Of a DNA stretch of 64,000 nt, positions 44,877-53,323 are shown one piece after another. Under the pieces are notes generated by a model. That model was not told the origin of the DNA and ran no database searches. It was given only the letters and a program-made list of their open reading frames with translations. Position numbers and translations under genes: made by a program. The stretch covers positions 186,001 through 250,000 of the forward strand of contig JADJPR010000003.1 of the NCBI GenBank assembly GCA_016713135.1. The letters run 5' to 3'. Source of the DNA: Rhodanobacteraceae bacterium. Lineage in GTDB: Bacteria > Pseudomonadota > Gammaproteobacteria > Xanthomonadales > SZUA-5. Within the stretch, counting starts at the first letter, position 1. The number at the start of each line of letters is the position of its first letter.

Positions 44877-45281
44877 TCAGGCGGCGGCCGAATCGTCGTC
44901 GCCGGTGCCGACCGCAGTCGGGGAATCCGTGGAATCGTCGTCGCGACGACGCGGCTTCTCGTCCTTGGTCTTCATGATCGGGCTCATCTCGGTGACGGCC
45001 TCGTTCATGACCACGATCAGGTGGCGCAGCACGGCGTCATTGAAACGGAAGGCGTCTTCCAGTTCCTTGCGCGCGGCGGCGGAGCACTCGATGTTCATCA
45101 GGATGTAGTGCGCCTTCAGCAGGCGCTCGATCGGATAGGCCAGCTGACGACGGCCCCAGTCTTCCAGGCGGTGGATCTTGCCACCATCGCCTTCGATCAT
45201 CGCGCGGTAGCGCTCGATCATCGCCGGCACCTGTTCGCTCTGGTCCGGGTGGACCAGGAACACAACTTCGTAATGACGCAT
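44877..45281 (-). CDS. rpsF: 30S ribosomal protein S6
   Basis: A 134-residue protein. The start MRHYEVVFLVHPDQSEQVP, the central GGKIHRLEDWGRRQLAYPIE and YILMNIECSA match S6. The C-terminal tail is acidic and Ser/Asp-rich (DDDSTDSPTAVGTGDDDS), resembling the polyglutamylated or disordered tails of other S6 proteins. The ATG at 45281 was chosen. Its upstream region contains the hairpin at 45399-45488. Confidence 0.96.
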   Translation of the reverse strand: MRHYEVVFLVHPDQSEQVPAMIERYRAMIEGDGGKIHRLEDWGRRQLAYPIERLLKAHYILMNIECSAAARKELEDAFRFNDAVLRHLIVVMNEAVTEMSPIMKTKDEKPRRRDDDSTDSPTAVGTGDDDSAAA

Positions 45282-45398
45282 GAGAATCCTCACGGATAAA
45301 GCCCCCCGGACGATCCGGTGGAGCGAGGCACCGCCCGGGGACCCGGACGGGGGCGCGGAGTCTACTGCGAGATGGGTGGAGCGGCAACTCTGTGCCGA

Positions 45399-45488
45399 GA
45401 GTTGTGGGTTGTGGGTTGTGAGTTGTGGGCAGCGGTCCGGCGCGCTCCGCACTTGCTGCCCATAACCCAGAACCCACAACCCATAACC
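45399..45488. repeat. Tandem-repeat-stem hairpin (GTTGTGGG type) between bfr and rpsF
   Basis: The left arm (45399-45432) carries GTTGTGGGTT units, about three copies. The right arm (45456-45488) carries CCCATAACC / CAGAACC / CACAACC units. The unit matches the element at 25001-25093, 20 kb away, and the loop also has a related GC-rich core. Confidence 0.85.
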
Positions 45489-45496
45489 TTCAACGC

Positions 45497-45967
45497 TCAG
45501 CTGCCCACCTTCCCCTGCAGGTACAAGGCCTCGCCGAGGCTATCGATCAGCCCCAGCTGGGTTTCCAGCCAGTCGACGTGCTCCTCCTCGCTCTCGAGGA
45601 TGTCTTCCAGCAGCTCGCGGGTGCCGAAGTCGCGCACGGTTTCGCAATAGGCGATGGCTTCCTTGAGATCCGGGATCGCCATTTCTTCGAGCTTGAGGTC
45701 GCAGCCGATCATCTCGCGCGGGTTCTCGCCGATCATCAGCTTGTTGAGCTTCTGCAGGTTCGGCAGGCCTTCGAGGAACAGAATGCGCTCGATCAGCTTG
45801 TCAGCGTGCTTCATCTCGTCGATCGATTCCTCGTACTCGTGCTTGGCCAGCGCGTGGTAGCCGAAGTTGCGGAACATCCGCGAGTGCAGGAAATACTGGT
45901 TGATCGCCGTCAACTCGTTGGCGAGGATCTGGTTCAGGTATGCGATGACCTTGGGGTCGCCTTTCAT
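45497..45967 (-). CDS. bfr: Bacterioferritin
   Basis: A 24-mer iron-storage protein with haem between subunits. The 156-residue product shows the four-helix bundle with ferroxidase ligands Glu in NELTAINQYFLHSRM, E-x2-H in ESIDEMKHADKLIER and E-x2-H in ESEEEHVDWLETQ. The haem-ligand Met is near IDEMKHADKLIERIL. The bfd ferredoxin gene lies upstream on the same strand, with a repeat hairpin between them. Confidence 0.96.
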   Translation of the reverse strand: MKGDPKVIAYLNQILANELTAINQYFLHSRMFRNFGYHALAKHEYEESIDEMKHADKLIERILFLEGLPNLQKLNKLMIGENPREMIGCDLKLEEMAIPDLKEAIAYCETVRDFGTRELLEDILESEEEHVDWLETQLGLIDSLGEALYLQGKVGS

Positions 45968-46063
45968 GGCCGTCCGGTGGGCATGGATCGCGCTGCGATC
46001 GGGACGGACATCATAGGGGAAGGCGGCAGGGGACTTGTCGCCGGCACGTCATCGTCTGCAGCA

Positions 46064-46167
46064 GGTGTTGGTTTCTGGTGTTGGTGTTGGTTCAAGCAGA
46101 AGCAGGCTCGAGGCGCCGATCAGCTCTGGCTTTTCAACCAACACCAACAACCAATACCAACACCGAC
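46064..46167. repeat. Tandem-repeat-stem hairpin (GTGTTGGT type) between bfd and bfr
   Basis: The left arm (46064-46094) is GGTGTTGGT repeated. The right arm (46132-46167) is CAACCAACACC / AACAACCAATACC repeated. The unit matches the element at 4489-4619. The right arm nearly touches the 3' end of bfd. Confidence 0.85.
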
Positions 46168-46173
46168 GCCGTT

Positions 46174-46392
46174 TCACGCGGCGGCGCCAATGCCCTCTGC
46201 GTGCGCCATGCGACCTGCCGGGCCCGCCATCTGCACCGCCTCGCGCAGCAGGCTCTCCGCGGCCTCGCTGCAGCAGCCGCAGCCCGCGCCGCAGCCGGTG
46301 GTCATTGCCAGTTCGCCGAGCGTGCGAATGCCGGCGTGGGCGGCGCGACGGATCGCGCTGTCGGTGACGCCATTGCACATGCAGACATACAT
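46174..46392 (-). CDS. bfd: Bacterioferritin-associated ferredoxin
   Basis: A [2Fe-2S] protein that reduces bacterioferritin to release iron. The 72-residue product begins MYVCMCNGVTDSAIRRAA. It has the four cluster cysteines in the Bfd spacing C-x-C ... C-x2-C (CMC, then GCGAGCGCC). The C-terminal tail is Ala/Gly-rich. The putative Fur box upstream would couple it to iron status. Confidence 0.92.
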   Translation of the reverse strand: MYVCMCNGVTDSAIRRAAHAGIRTLGELAMTTGCGAGCGCCSEAAESLLREAVQMAGPAGRMAHAEGIGAAA

Positions 46393-46432
46393 GGATGGAC
46401 GGCTCCCAGTGGGCTGGCTGAAATCGTATTGC

Positions 46433-46453
46433 CAATGAGAATGGTTGTCAATT
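46433..46453 (-). promoter_or_regulatory. Putative Fur box upstream of bfd
   Basis: CAATGAGAATGGTTGTCAATT resembles the 19-bp Fur consensus GATAATGATAATCATTATC: the AATGAGAAT half is strong and the TTGTCATT-like half imperfect. It lies about 41 bp upstream of the bfd start and stands out as AT-rich in a G+C-rich region. Confidence 0.5.
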
Positions 46454-46518
46454 ACAACCCGATCCGCATTGCACGATTGCATTCAGCCACAGCAGGCATC
46501 CGGACGCCTTGATCGTGA

Positions 46519-47046
46519 TCAGCCGCCGTCGGCTGCCCTCGCCAGCGGCATCGGCTCCTCGGGAATGTCGATCAGCCGGCGCGCCGCGGGCGCCAGGTGG
46601 CGCAGCGCACGCTCGTAGACACCACGCTTGAAGGCGACGACATGCTCCAGCGGATACCAGAAATCGACCCAGCGCCAGAGGTCGAATTCCGGCCGGTCGG
46701 TGCCGTCCAGGCGCACGCAGCTTTCGTCTGCAACCAGCTTCAGCAGGAACCAGACCTGCTTCTGTCCGATGCACACCGGACGCACATTGGTGCGCACGCA
46801 GTGCCGCGGCAGGCGGTAGCGCAGCCAGCCAGGCGTGGCGGCGAGGATCTCGACATGCTCTGCTGCCAGGCCGGTCTCTTCCCGCAACTCGCGGTACATC
46901 GCTTCCTCGGGCGTCTCGTCGCTGTTCATGCCGCCCTGCGGGAACTGCCAACCGTCGCGGCGCACGCGTCGCGCCCAGAAGACGCTGCCGCACTCCTGCA
47001 TCAGGATGATGCCCACATTCGGTCTGTAGCCATCCGGATCGATCAT
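46519..47046 (-). CDS. rppH: RNA pyrophosphohydrolase RppH
   Basis: Nudix enzyme that removes pyrophosphate from mRNA 5' ends and starts RNase E decay. The 175-residue protein begins MIDPDGYRPNVGIILMQECG. The Nudix box is GGMNSDETPEEAMYRELREE followed by TGL, and FDLWRWVDFWYPLEHVVAFK is the RppH C-terminal signature. The ATG at 47046 gives the expected N-terminus. It is divergent from the DUF1631 gene. Confidence 0.96.
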   Translation of the reverse strand: MIDPDGYRPNVGIILMQECGSVFWARRVRRDGWQFPQGGMNSDETPEEAMYRELREETGLAAEHVEILAATPGWLRYRLPRHCVRTNVRPVCIGQKQVWFLLKLVADESCVRLDGTDRPEFDLWRWVDFWYPLEHVVAFKRGVYERALRHLAPAARRLIDIPEEPMPLARAADGG

Positions 47047-47241
47047 CCGGGCTGCTCCACGCATTCGCTCGCATGATTTTGCATTTCGCATCGTCCACCG
47101 ACAAGCGGTCAGTTGCGAATCCAGCACGCATTCGTCCGGACGCGGGCAACAGGCTGCAAGGGCAGGTTGGCTGCGCCGGGTTTAATCCGGCCCATGCACT
47201 CCCCTAGAATCAGGCGCATTCGCCCCTCGACCTTTGCATCC

Positions 47242-49584
47242 ATGGTGAGTCGCAGCGTCAACGCGGTGCTGGAAACCGCGCCACTCGCCAGACTTGCGCA
47301 GTCGGGGCTCCCGCCACGAATTCGCAGCCTGATCGAGGGCGCCTACCACGCGGCGGTGCCGCTCATCGACAGCGGCCTCGAACGCGCCATCGACGATCTG
47401 GAACGCGATCTGCGCGCCCATGTCGACCGTACCCTGCACGACGATGAACAGGCCTTGTGTCTTTCCAGCCTGCGTGAGCTGAAGAACCAGCGTGCCGAGT
47501 TCATCCACCGATGCAATCTCGCCATCCAGCGTCCGCTGGTGGCCATGGTCCGCCACCACGCGGCGCCCGGGGTCATCAGCGAAGAGCTGCTGGTCGAGCC
47601 CGATCCCGGCGGCACTCGCGAAGAGCGAACCACCCTGGCACAGATCGCTGCGCGGGCCGAGATCCGCGCCGCGGCCGGGTTGAACGGCCTGGCGCACCGT
47701 TTCGCCGTGATCGCCGGTGCGCCGCCGATCGAACTCGACGCGCTCGCCCTCGGTCCGCAGCAGGTCTGTGCCGCGATCTGCCTCGCGGCGAGCCGGCTGA
47801 CTCTGGCACCCGCGCATCGCATGTCGCTGTTCCGGCGCATCGACAAATGCCTGTTCGGCGATGCCGCTGCGTTGTACGCCGCGATCAACGACTTCCTGGT
47901 CGAGCATCGGGTGTTTGCGCACCTGCAGACAGCGCCGCGTGTGTCGGCCGAAGCGCCGACCGCCTCGACGCCCGCATCCGCGCCGCCGCCGGAGCCAGCG
48001 CAGTCGCCCGACCTTGAGTCCTCTCCCGTCAGGCTCGCTCCGGTCGAGCCTGCGCCCACAGCAGGGGCCGCAGCGAGCATCCGCGCTTCGAACCGGGAAC
48101 CGGCTCGTGGCGAGGCGAGGACGGCGCCGGATGCCCCACTCGATCTGCATTTCTTCCGTGCACTGCGCGATGCCATCGCCGCGCGTCGGCGCGCCCATGC
48201 GGCGTCTGAACCAGCAGCGGAGCGCGAACGGTCGATTGCCGACAAGCTGGACGTATTGGCCGCGCTCGGCGTCATGCAGTCGCAGGCGCCAGCGCCGGTG
48301 ATGGTTGGCGGGAAATGGGAGAACCGCGGCATTGCGCATATCCGGCAGGACCTCTTGAACCTTCTGCGCAATCGCCACGGTGGCGTCACGCCGCGATTGC
48401 GCGACGAAGATGCCGATTCGATCGAGATGGTCGGACTCCTGTTCGGGCGCCTGTTGGCGAGTTTCCCGGGCAACAGCATCCGCCACGCCTTGATGAGTCG
48501 CCTGCAGATTCCGATCTTGCGCGTGGTCCTCAAGGATCCCGGGTTCTTCCCGCGGCGCACGCATTCCGCGCGCCATCTGCTGGAGTCGATCTGCGACGCG
48601 CTCGCTCACTGGATCGAGGACGAGGATGCGGACCGCGCCACCCTGGAGCGACTGCAGGGGGTGGTTGATCGCCTGCTGAAGGAATACAGCGAGCAACTGG
48701 TCGCGTTCGAGCAGGCCCAGGAAGAGGTCGACCGCATCGTCGGTGCAATGCAGAAAAAGGCTGAGATTGCGGAGCGACGGCATGTCGAGGCTGCCCGCGG
48801 CCGCGAGAAGCTCGATCTCGCCCAGGCAGCTGCGGAAGAGACCGTGCGCGAACTGCTGCAAGCGAACGCCGTCCCGCAGGCGGTGCGTACGCTGCTCGAG
48901 AACGCGTGGACCGATGCCGTGGCGCTGGCGCTGTTGCGCCAGGGGCTGGACCATCCGACAACCCACGAGCGGCTGGAGCTGATCGATCGCCTGGTGCGTG
49001 CATTTTCGCAGCCCGCGGCGCAGGCGCGGGCTGCACTCGAAGCCCTGCGAGGAGCGCTCGAGCGAGGGCTGGCAGCCATCGGTTTCCACGACGATGCGAT
49101 CACCGCAGCCTGGGATGAATTGTCCAGGCTGGCGACAGCGCCGGAGGCAGGCGACGCCGCGGCGCGCTCGATTTCCACATTGTTGCAGCAGCGTCCGCGC
49201 CTGGGTGGCGACGCGCGCAACGGCAGTGATACGGACACTTCGGCGCTCGCTCAGGTGCCGGCAAACATGATGCCCGGGCAGGGGGATGCTGCCGAGCGTC
49301 TGCGTCAGTTGCCGCTCGGCACCTGGCTTGAGTTTGTGCCGAAGTCCCCGGCGGCTCCGTCGCGCCGGCGCCTGTGCTGGTTCAGTGCAGTCACCGGGCG
49401 CACGGTCTTGCTCAGTCCCCGGGGTGGCAAGGGCGAGGAGCACAGTCTCGCGCAACTGGCCCACGAACTGGTTTCCGGAAGGCTGCGGATCCTGCAGGAT
49501 GGACACGATCAGCTGATCGACCGTGCCTGGCGCGAGGTCGTGATCGCGCTGCGCGACGGGATCATTGGCGGGAGCAGCGCATGA
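47242..49584 (+). CDS. DUF1631 family protein
   Basis: About 780 residues from the ATG at 47242; an alternative ATG is at 47194. It is mostly helical. It includes RAEFIHRCNLAIQRPLVAMV near the N-terminus, a central Pro/Ala-rich linker (about residues 230-310), VVDRLLKEYSEQLVAFEQAQ coiled coil and a late small domain WLEFVPKSPAAPSRRRLCWF ending near ISGRTVLL-like beta strands. This matches DUF1631, whose function is unknown; the last part resembles a PilZ-like module. Its TGA overlaps the ATG of a PilZ gene, suggesting a shared cyclic-di-GMP role. Confidence 0.8.
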   Translation: MVSRSVNAVLETAPLARLAQSGLPPRIRSLIEGAYHAAVPLIDSGLERAIDDLERDLRAHVDRTLHDDEQALCLSSLRELKNQRAEFIHRCNLAIQRPLVAMVRHHAAPGVISEELLVEPDPGGTREERTTLAQIAARAEIRAAAGLNGLAHRFAVIAGAPPIELDALALGPQQVCAAICLAASRLTLAPAHRMSLFRRIDKCLFGDAAALYAAINDFLVEHRVFAHLQTAPRVSAEAPTASTPASAPPPEPAQSPDLESSPVRLAPVEPAPTAGAAASIRASNREPARGEARTAPDAPLDLHFFRALRDAIAARRRAHAASEPAAERERSIADKLDVLAALGVMQSQAPAPVMVGGKWENRGIAHIRQDLLNLLRNRHGGVTPRLRDEDADSIEMVGLLFGRLLASFPGNSIRHALMSRLQIPILRVVLKDPGFFPRRTHSARHLLESICDALAHWIEDEDADRATLERLQGVVDRLLKEYSEQLVAFEQAQEEVDRIVGAMQKKAEIAERRHVEAARGREKLDLAQAAAEETVRELLQANAVPQAVRTLLENAWTDAVALALLRQGLDHPTTHERLELIDRLVRAFSQPAAQARAALEALRGALERGLAAIGFHDDAITAAWDELSRLATAPEAGDAAARSISTLLQQRPRLGGDARNGSDTDTSALAQVPANMMPGQGDAAERLRQLPLGTWLEFVPKSPAAPSRRRLCWFSAVTGRTVLLSPRGGKGEEHSLAQLAHELVSGRLRILQDGHDQLIDRAWREVVIALRDGIIGGSSA

Positions 49585-49922
49585 GTCCCAGACGTTCGGT
49601 GCGCAAGCGCACGCGCGAGGCGATCCTGGTCACCAATGCGATGACCGGAAACACTCTGGGCAGGATCGGCAACCTGTCGGTGGACGGCATGATGCTGATC
49701 ACCCCCGCGCCGATCGGCGAAGGCTGTCTCTACCAGGTGCAACTGCTGCTGCGCGACGAGCAAGGCCAGCAGCGCCGTCTGGAACTCGGCATCCAGTGCC
49801 TGTGGAGCGAGGCTGCGCGCACCGAGCGCACTTACTGGGCCGGTTGCCGGATCATCGACATCGCGCCGTCCGAGCAGCAGATCCTGGACGCCTGGGTGGA
49901 GCGCGCAACCGATACCGTCTGA
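49581..49922 (+). CDS. PilZ domain protein
   Basis: A 113-residue single-domain protein. The N-terminal basic motif RRSVRKRTREAILVTN and the following GNLSVDGMML match the RxxxR and (D/N)xSxxG cyclic-di-GMP binding signatures of PilZ. Its start overlaps the DUF1631 stop by 4 bp, so the two are translationally coupled. The likely role is to sense c-di-GMP for the partner protein. The convergent neighbour begins 12 bp downstream. Confidence 0.88.
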   Translation: MSPRRSVRKRTREAILVTNAMTGNTLGRIGNLSVDGMMLITPAPIGEGCLYQVQLLLRDEQGQQRRLELGIQCLWSEAARTERTYWAGCRIIDIAPSEQQILDAWVERATDTV

Positions 49923-49934
49923 CGCGGCGCAGTT

Positions 49935-51329
49935 CTATTCGGTCGCGTCGCCGTTGCCTTCGGGAGCGTACTCCTCGACCTGCTCGGTGGAGCCTTCGGT
50001 CGGCGCCACGGGCGCGCCTTCGTCCATGGTCTCGGCTTCCTCCGGCGCCGCCGGTGCGCTCGCCGCATCGCGGATCACCTGCGCCTCCGAGGCTTCCTCG
50101 CCGACGTGGAAAGCCGCATAGCCGGGCATCACCACCTGGTTCAGTGCCATGCCGATGATGCGGCCGCGTACCGGCGACACGAGCTCCGAGGCCTCGTCGT
50201 TGAGCGGGTTGACCACGCGCCCGAGACGCTGGCCCTGGCGCACGCGGTCGCCCAGCTTGACGTCGCTGAACAGCATTCCGGGCCGCGTCACGCGCACCCA
50301 GCGAGACTCGTAGAAGATCGGCTGCGGCTCACGCCATTGGCGCACCCGCTGGGTCATGCCGAGATTGTTCATCAGGGTTTCTATCGCGGTCACGCCATGC
50401 TCGATCTCGATCGGCTCAAGGCGCACCGGCGCGCCGATCTCGAAGGTGACTGCGGGGATGCCGGCATCGGTGGCGGCGCGGCGGAGCATGCCGGGTGCGC
50501 CGGGCGTGTGCAGTACCGAAGTGGCCCCGAAGCCGCGTGTGAGGTCGACCACGCTCGACAGGCGCAGGTCGCCGCGCACCTGCGGCAGGTTGGCGCGGTC
50601 GAAGGAACCGGTGTGGAAATCGACGATCGCGGTACAGCGGCGCGCGATCTTGTCGAAGAAGTCGTGGGCGATGCGCGAGGCGCTGCTGCCGTTCGGATTG
50701 CCCGGGAAGAAACGGTTCAGGTCGCGTCGATCCGGCAGGTAGCGCGAACCGCGCGAGAACCCGGCCATGTTGATGATCGGCACGCCGATCACGGTGCCGA
50801 CCAGTTCGACGGCGTCGAGCGTGCCGAGGACCCGGCGGATCACTTCCACGCCGTTCAGCTCGTCGCCGTGGATCGCGCCGGTCAGGCACAGGACCGGGCC
50901 GGGTTTGGCGCCGTGGATCACGGTCACCGGCACTTGCATCGAATCGCCGAGGAAGGTGGCGCCGGAGCGCCAGTAGACCCGCGCCCGGGTGCCGGGTTCG
51001 ATGCGTTTGCCGAGCAGTTCGAGCGCGAGGTCGGGCGGCGGCTCGGGGGTGCTTTCCAGGGTGTCGCCCGCAGGGTTGGCGGCAGGCGCCGTGTCTTGCG
51101 CGGTGGCATCGACTGGCGCTGCCAGACCAGCCGAGGGTGCGGGGCTCGCCCCGACCTCGGGCGCGGTTGCGGCCGGCGACGCCGCGTCTTGTGGCGGGCC
51201 CCCGGCCGCGCCGGAGGGCGATGTCGCCGTGGCCGGATTGCTGGCCGGCTGCGGCGTACCGGTGGCTGCCGCGGCCGGATCGGCTGCTTGCGCCAGCGCG
51301 AGCGCGAAGATCAGTGCGCCGAGCGACAT
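49935..51329 (-). CDS. Succinylglutamate desuccinylase/aspartoacylase-family protein, secreted
   Basis: A 464-residue zinc carboxypeptidase-fold hydrolase. It has a signal peptide (MSLGALIFALALAQAADPAA), a long Ala/Pro/Thr linker to about residue 95, and the AstE-like core. That core has the zinc motif GAIHGDELNGVEVI (H and E), RRDLNRFFPG and the third ligand His in IVDFHTGS. A C-terminal beta domain (MLFSDVKLGDRVRQGQRLGR) and an acidic tail follow. The substrate is unknown. The secretion signal and linker are unusual for AstE and suggest a periplasmic role. The start overlaps zur by 19 bp. Confidence 0.85.
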   Translation of the reverse strand: MSLGALIFALALAQAADPAAAATGTPQPASNPATATSPSGAAGGPPQDAASPAATAPEVGASPAPSAGLAAPVDATAQDTAPAANPAGDTLESTPEPPPDLALELLGKRIEPGTRARVYWRSGATFLGDSMQVPVTVIHGAKPGPVLCLTGAIHGDELNGVEVIRRVLGTLDAVELVGTVIGVPIINMAGFSRGSRYLPDRRDLNRFFPGNPNGSSASRIAHDFFDKIARRCTAIVDFHTGSFDRANLPQVRGDLRLSSVVDLTRGFGATSVLHTPGAPGMLRRAATDAGIPAVTFEIGAPVRLEPIEIEHGVTAIETLMNNLGMTQRVRQWREPQPIFYESRWVRVTRPGMLFSDVKLGDRVRQGQRLGRVVNPLNDEASELVSPVRGRIIGMALNQVVMPGYAAFHVGEEASEAQVIRDAASAPAAPEEAETMDEGAPVAPTEGSTEQVEEYAPEGNGDATE

Positions 51330-51784
51330 CGCGCGCAAAGCCCGTAGATCTCGATGACATGCCGGCGCGGCTCGAAGCCGCGCTGGCGCGCGTGGTCCCG
51401 CAGGCGCTCGGCAACGTCTCCCGCGTCCAGTTCCAATGTCTCCTGGCATTCCTCGCAGATCAGGAACTGGCTGCCGTGCGCCTCGGCTTCGGGGTGGGGG
51501 CAGGGGACGTAGGCATTGAGCGTTTCCAGCCGGTGCACGAAGCCGTTGGCCATCAGGAAGTCGAGTGCCCGGTAGACCGTGGGGGGCGCTGCCGGGCCGG
51601 TCCCCTGCCTGCCTACCTTCGCCAGGAGATCGTAGGCCTTGACCGGCCGGCCGCTGTCCGCGATCAGTTCGAAAACGCGGCGGCGCATCTCGGTCAGGCG
51701 CAGGCCACGCTCCGCGCAGGCCAATTCGAGGCGCCCGAGCATGTCGGCGCTGGCGTGTCGATGTTCCGGATGGCTGCAATGCAT
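51311..51784 (-). CDS. zur: Zur/Fur family zinc-responsive repressor
   Basis: A 157-residue Fur-family regulator. The winged helix includes RGLRLTEMRRRVFELIADSG and PPTVYRALDFLMANGFVHRL. The dimerisation part has the structural zinc cysteines in FLICEECQETLEL and CARCRSAH at the end. Zur is preferred over Fur because of the His/Cys-rich N-terminus (MHCSHPEHRHAS) and absence of the Fur HHDH motif. It overlaps the AstE-like gene. No zinc transporter genes are nearby in the window. Confidence 0.85.
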   Translation of the reverse strand: MHCSHPEHRHASADMLGRLELACAERGLRLTEMRRRVFELIADSGRPVKAYDLLAKVGRQGTGPAAPPTVYRALDFLMANGFVHRLETLNAYVPCPHPEAEAHGSQFLICEECQETLELDAGDVAERLRDHARQRGFEPRRHVIEIYGLCARCRSAH

Positions 51785-52166
51785 GGGTCGGCGTGGTGCG
51801 GCTGCGGCGTGGCCCGGTTTGGCGCACTGGTGCGAGTCTAGCCGCTCAGGCCGCGCGTCGCAGGAGTGCTTCACCTGTCCCCGCGGATGACCCCGCGATC
51901 GTTCCTGCCAGCGGTGCTCCCGTTCCCCGCGTGTTCGCGCGTGCTGCGTGGGACCAAGGCGCAATGGCACGGGGCTCCCGCAGGCTGGGCGCGCGCGATA
52001 TCCTGCCGGGCGTGCGGAGCGAGGCTCATGCCTGCCTCACTTTGTTCATGGTCGACTAACGATTCATCCAAAACGTGCATAATGTGCTGACCAGAGAGGA
52101 GTGGTGTCAGGTTTGCGACTGCGGCCGGATGCCCGGGCTGGAATCACGAAAACTGGAGAGCTGAAG
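51785..52166. other. Intergenic region between zur and ompA-family gene
   Basis: 382 bp containing the divergent promoters. A CATAAT at 52078-52083 is a possible -10 for the ompA-family gene, but no convincing -35 was found. No repeat, RNA gene or coding potential was seen. Confidence 0.4.
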
Positions 52167-53150
52167 ATGAAAAGGACGCTTTTGTGCGCCGCGCTTGCGG
52201 CGACAATGGCCCTTCCGCTGGTCGCCTCGGCGGCGCCGCGTGAAGAAGGCCAGTGGTACATCTCGCCGAAGTTGGGATATGGCTGGGCGGACCAGGATCG
52301 TCTGTCCGACGATGGTCTGTACCTCGGCCTTGGAGTCGGCTACGTTTTCAGCGAGAACTGGACCGTGGAAGCCGAACTCGGCAACCACGAGTTCGACAAG
52401 GATGAGGGCGCCGGTGCGCCGCTCGAGTGGCGCCAGACAGCCGTCACCGCGTCCATTCGGCACCTCTTCGACATGGACAAGATCCATCCGTACCTGGGCA
52501 TCGCCCTGGGAGTTGCGGAAAATCGGGTGGACAACGTTCCCATCGAGGGCGATTGGGGCTGGCACATTGGCGCGATCGGCGGCTGGGAATACGACCTGAC
52601 CGATTCCGGCGCGCTGCGTTTCGAGCTGGCCCACAAGTACAGCGACTTCCACAGCGACGACCTCGAAGAGGGTTTCTGGGACACGACTGTGTCGGTCGGC
52701 TTCTCGCATTACTTCGGCGGTGAAGCCGCCCCGCCGCCGCCGCCGCCGCCGGCTCCGCCACCGCCGCCGCCGCCGCCGCCGGCTCCGCCAGAAGAGCCGG
52801 TCAAGCCGCTGCCGGTGTCGATCACGCTGAACGGCGTGAACTTCGACTTCGACAAGTGCACCCTGCGCGCGGACGCGATCGCGATCCTCGACGAGGCAGT
52901 GCGCGTGCTGAACGGCAACGAGATCCGCGTCGAAGTCGCCGGTCATACCGACGCCGTCGGCACCGATGCCTACAACCAGAAGCTGTCCGAGTGCCGCGCC
53001 AAGGTGGTCGGTGACTACCTCACCGGTCATGGCGTCTCCGGCGCCAAGATCTCGGCGGTTAACGGCTACGGCGAATCCAAGCCGATCGACACCAACGACA
53101 CGGCCGAAGGTCGCGCGCGTAACCGTCGTACGGACCTGAACGTGCAGTAA
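52167..53150 (+). CDS. OmpA family outer-membrane protein
   Basis: A 327-residue protein. Signal peptide RTLLCAALAATMALPLVASA; N-terminal eight-strand barrel (QWYISPKLGYGWADQDRLSD to GFSHYFGGE); long Pro hinge (about residues 190-212); C-terminal OmpA peptidoglycan-binding domain with NFDFDKCTLRADAIAILDEA, VAGHTDAVGTDAYNQKLSE and GRARNRRTDL. It anchors the outer membrane to peptidoglycan. A GGAGAG ribosome-binding site lies 12 bp before the ATG. It is followed by a strong terminator. Confidence 0.95.
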   Translation: MKRTLLCAALAATMALPLVASAAPREEGQWYISPKLGYGWADQDRLSDDGLYLGLGVGYVFSENWTVEAELGNHEFDKDEGAGAPLEWRQTAVTASIRHLFDMDKIHPYLGIALGVAENRVDNVPIEGDWGWHIGAIGGWEYDLTDSGALRFELAHKYSDFHSDDLEEGFWDTTVSVGFSHYFGGEAAPPPPPPPAPPPPPPPPPAPPEEPVKPLPVSITLNGVNFDFDKCTLRADAIAILDEAVRVLNGNEIRVEVAGHTDAVGTDAYNQKLSECRAKVVGDYLTGHGVSGAKISAVNGYGESKPIDTNDTAEGRARNRRTDLNVQ

Positions 53151-53179
53151 TCGTTCTCGTCGCTGTAACCTTGCAACGG

Positions 53180-53210
53180 AAAGCCCGGCCTTGTGCCGGG
53201 CTTTCTGCTT
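53180..53210 (+). terminator. Terminator after ompA-family gene
   Basis: Stem AAAGCCCGGC / GCCGGGCTTT with a CTTGT loop, followed by CTGCTT. It is 29 bp past the stop codon. Confidence 0.85.
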
Positions 53211-53323
53211 GTGCGCCCCCCAGGGCGCACCTCTTGAGGGTGGTGTGCCCGCATCCGGCTATGGATTTGGCTCTACTTTGCGTCCTTTGCGGACAAATGT
53301 CCTGTATTTCAGAGACTTGAATC

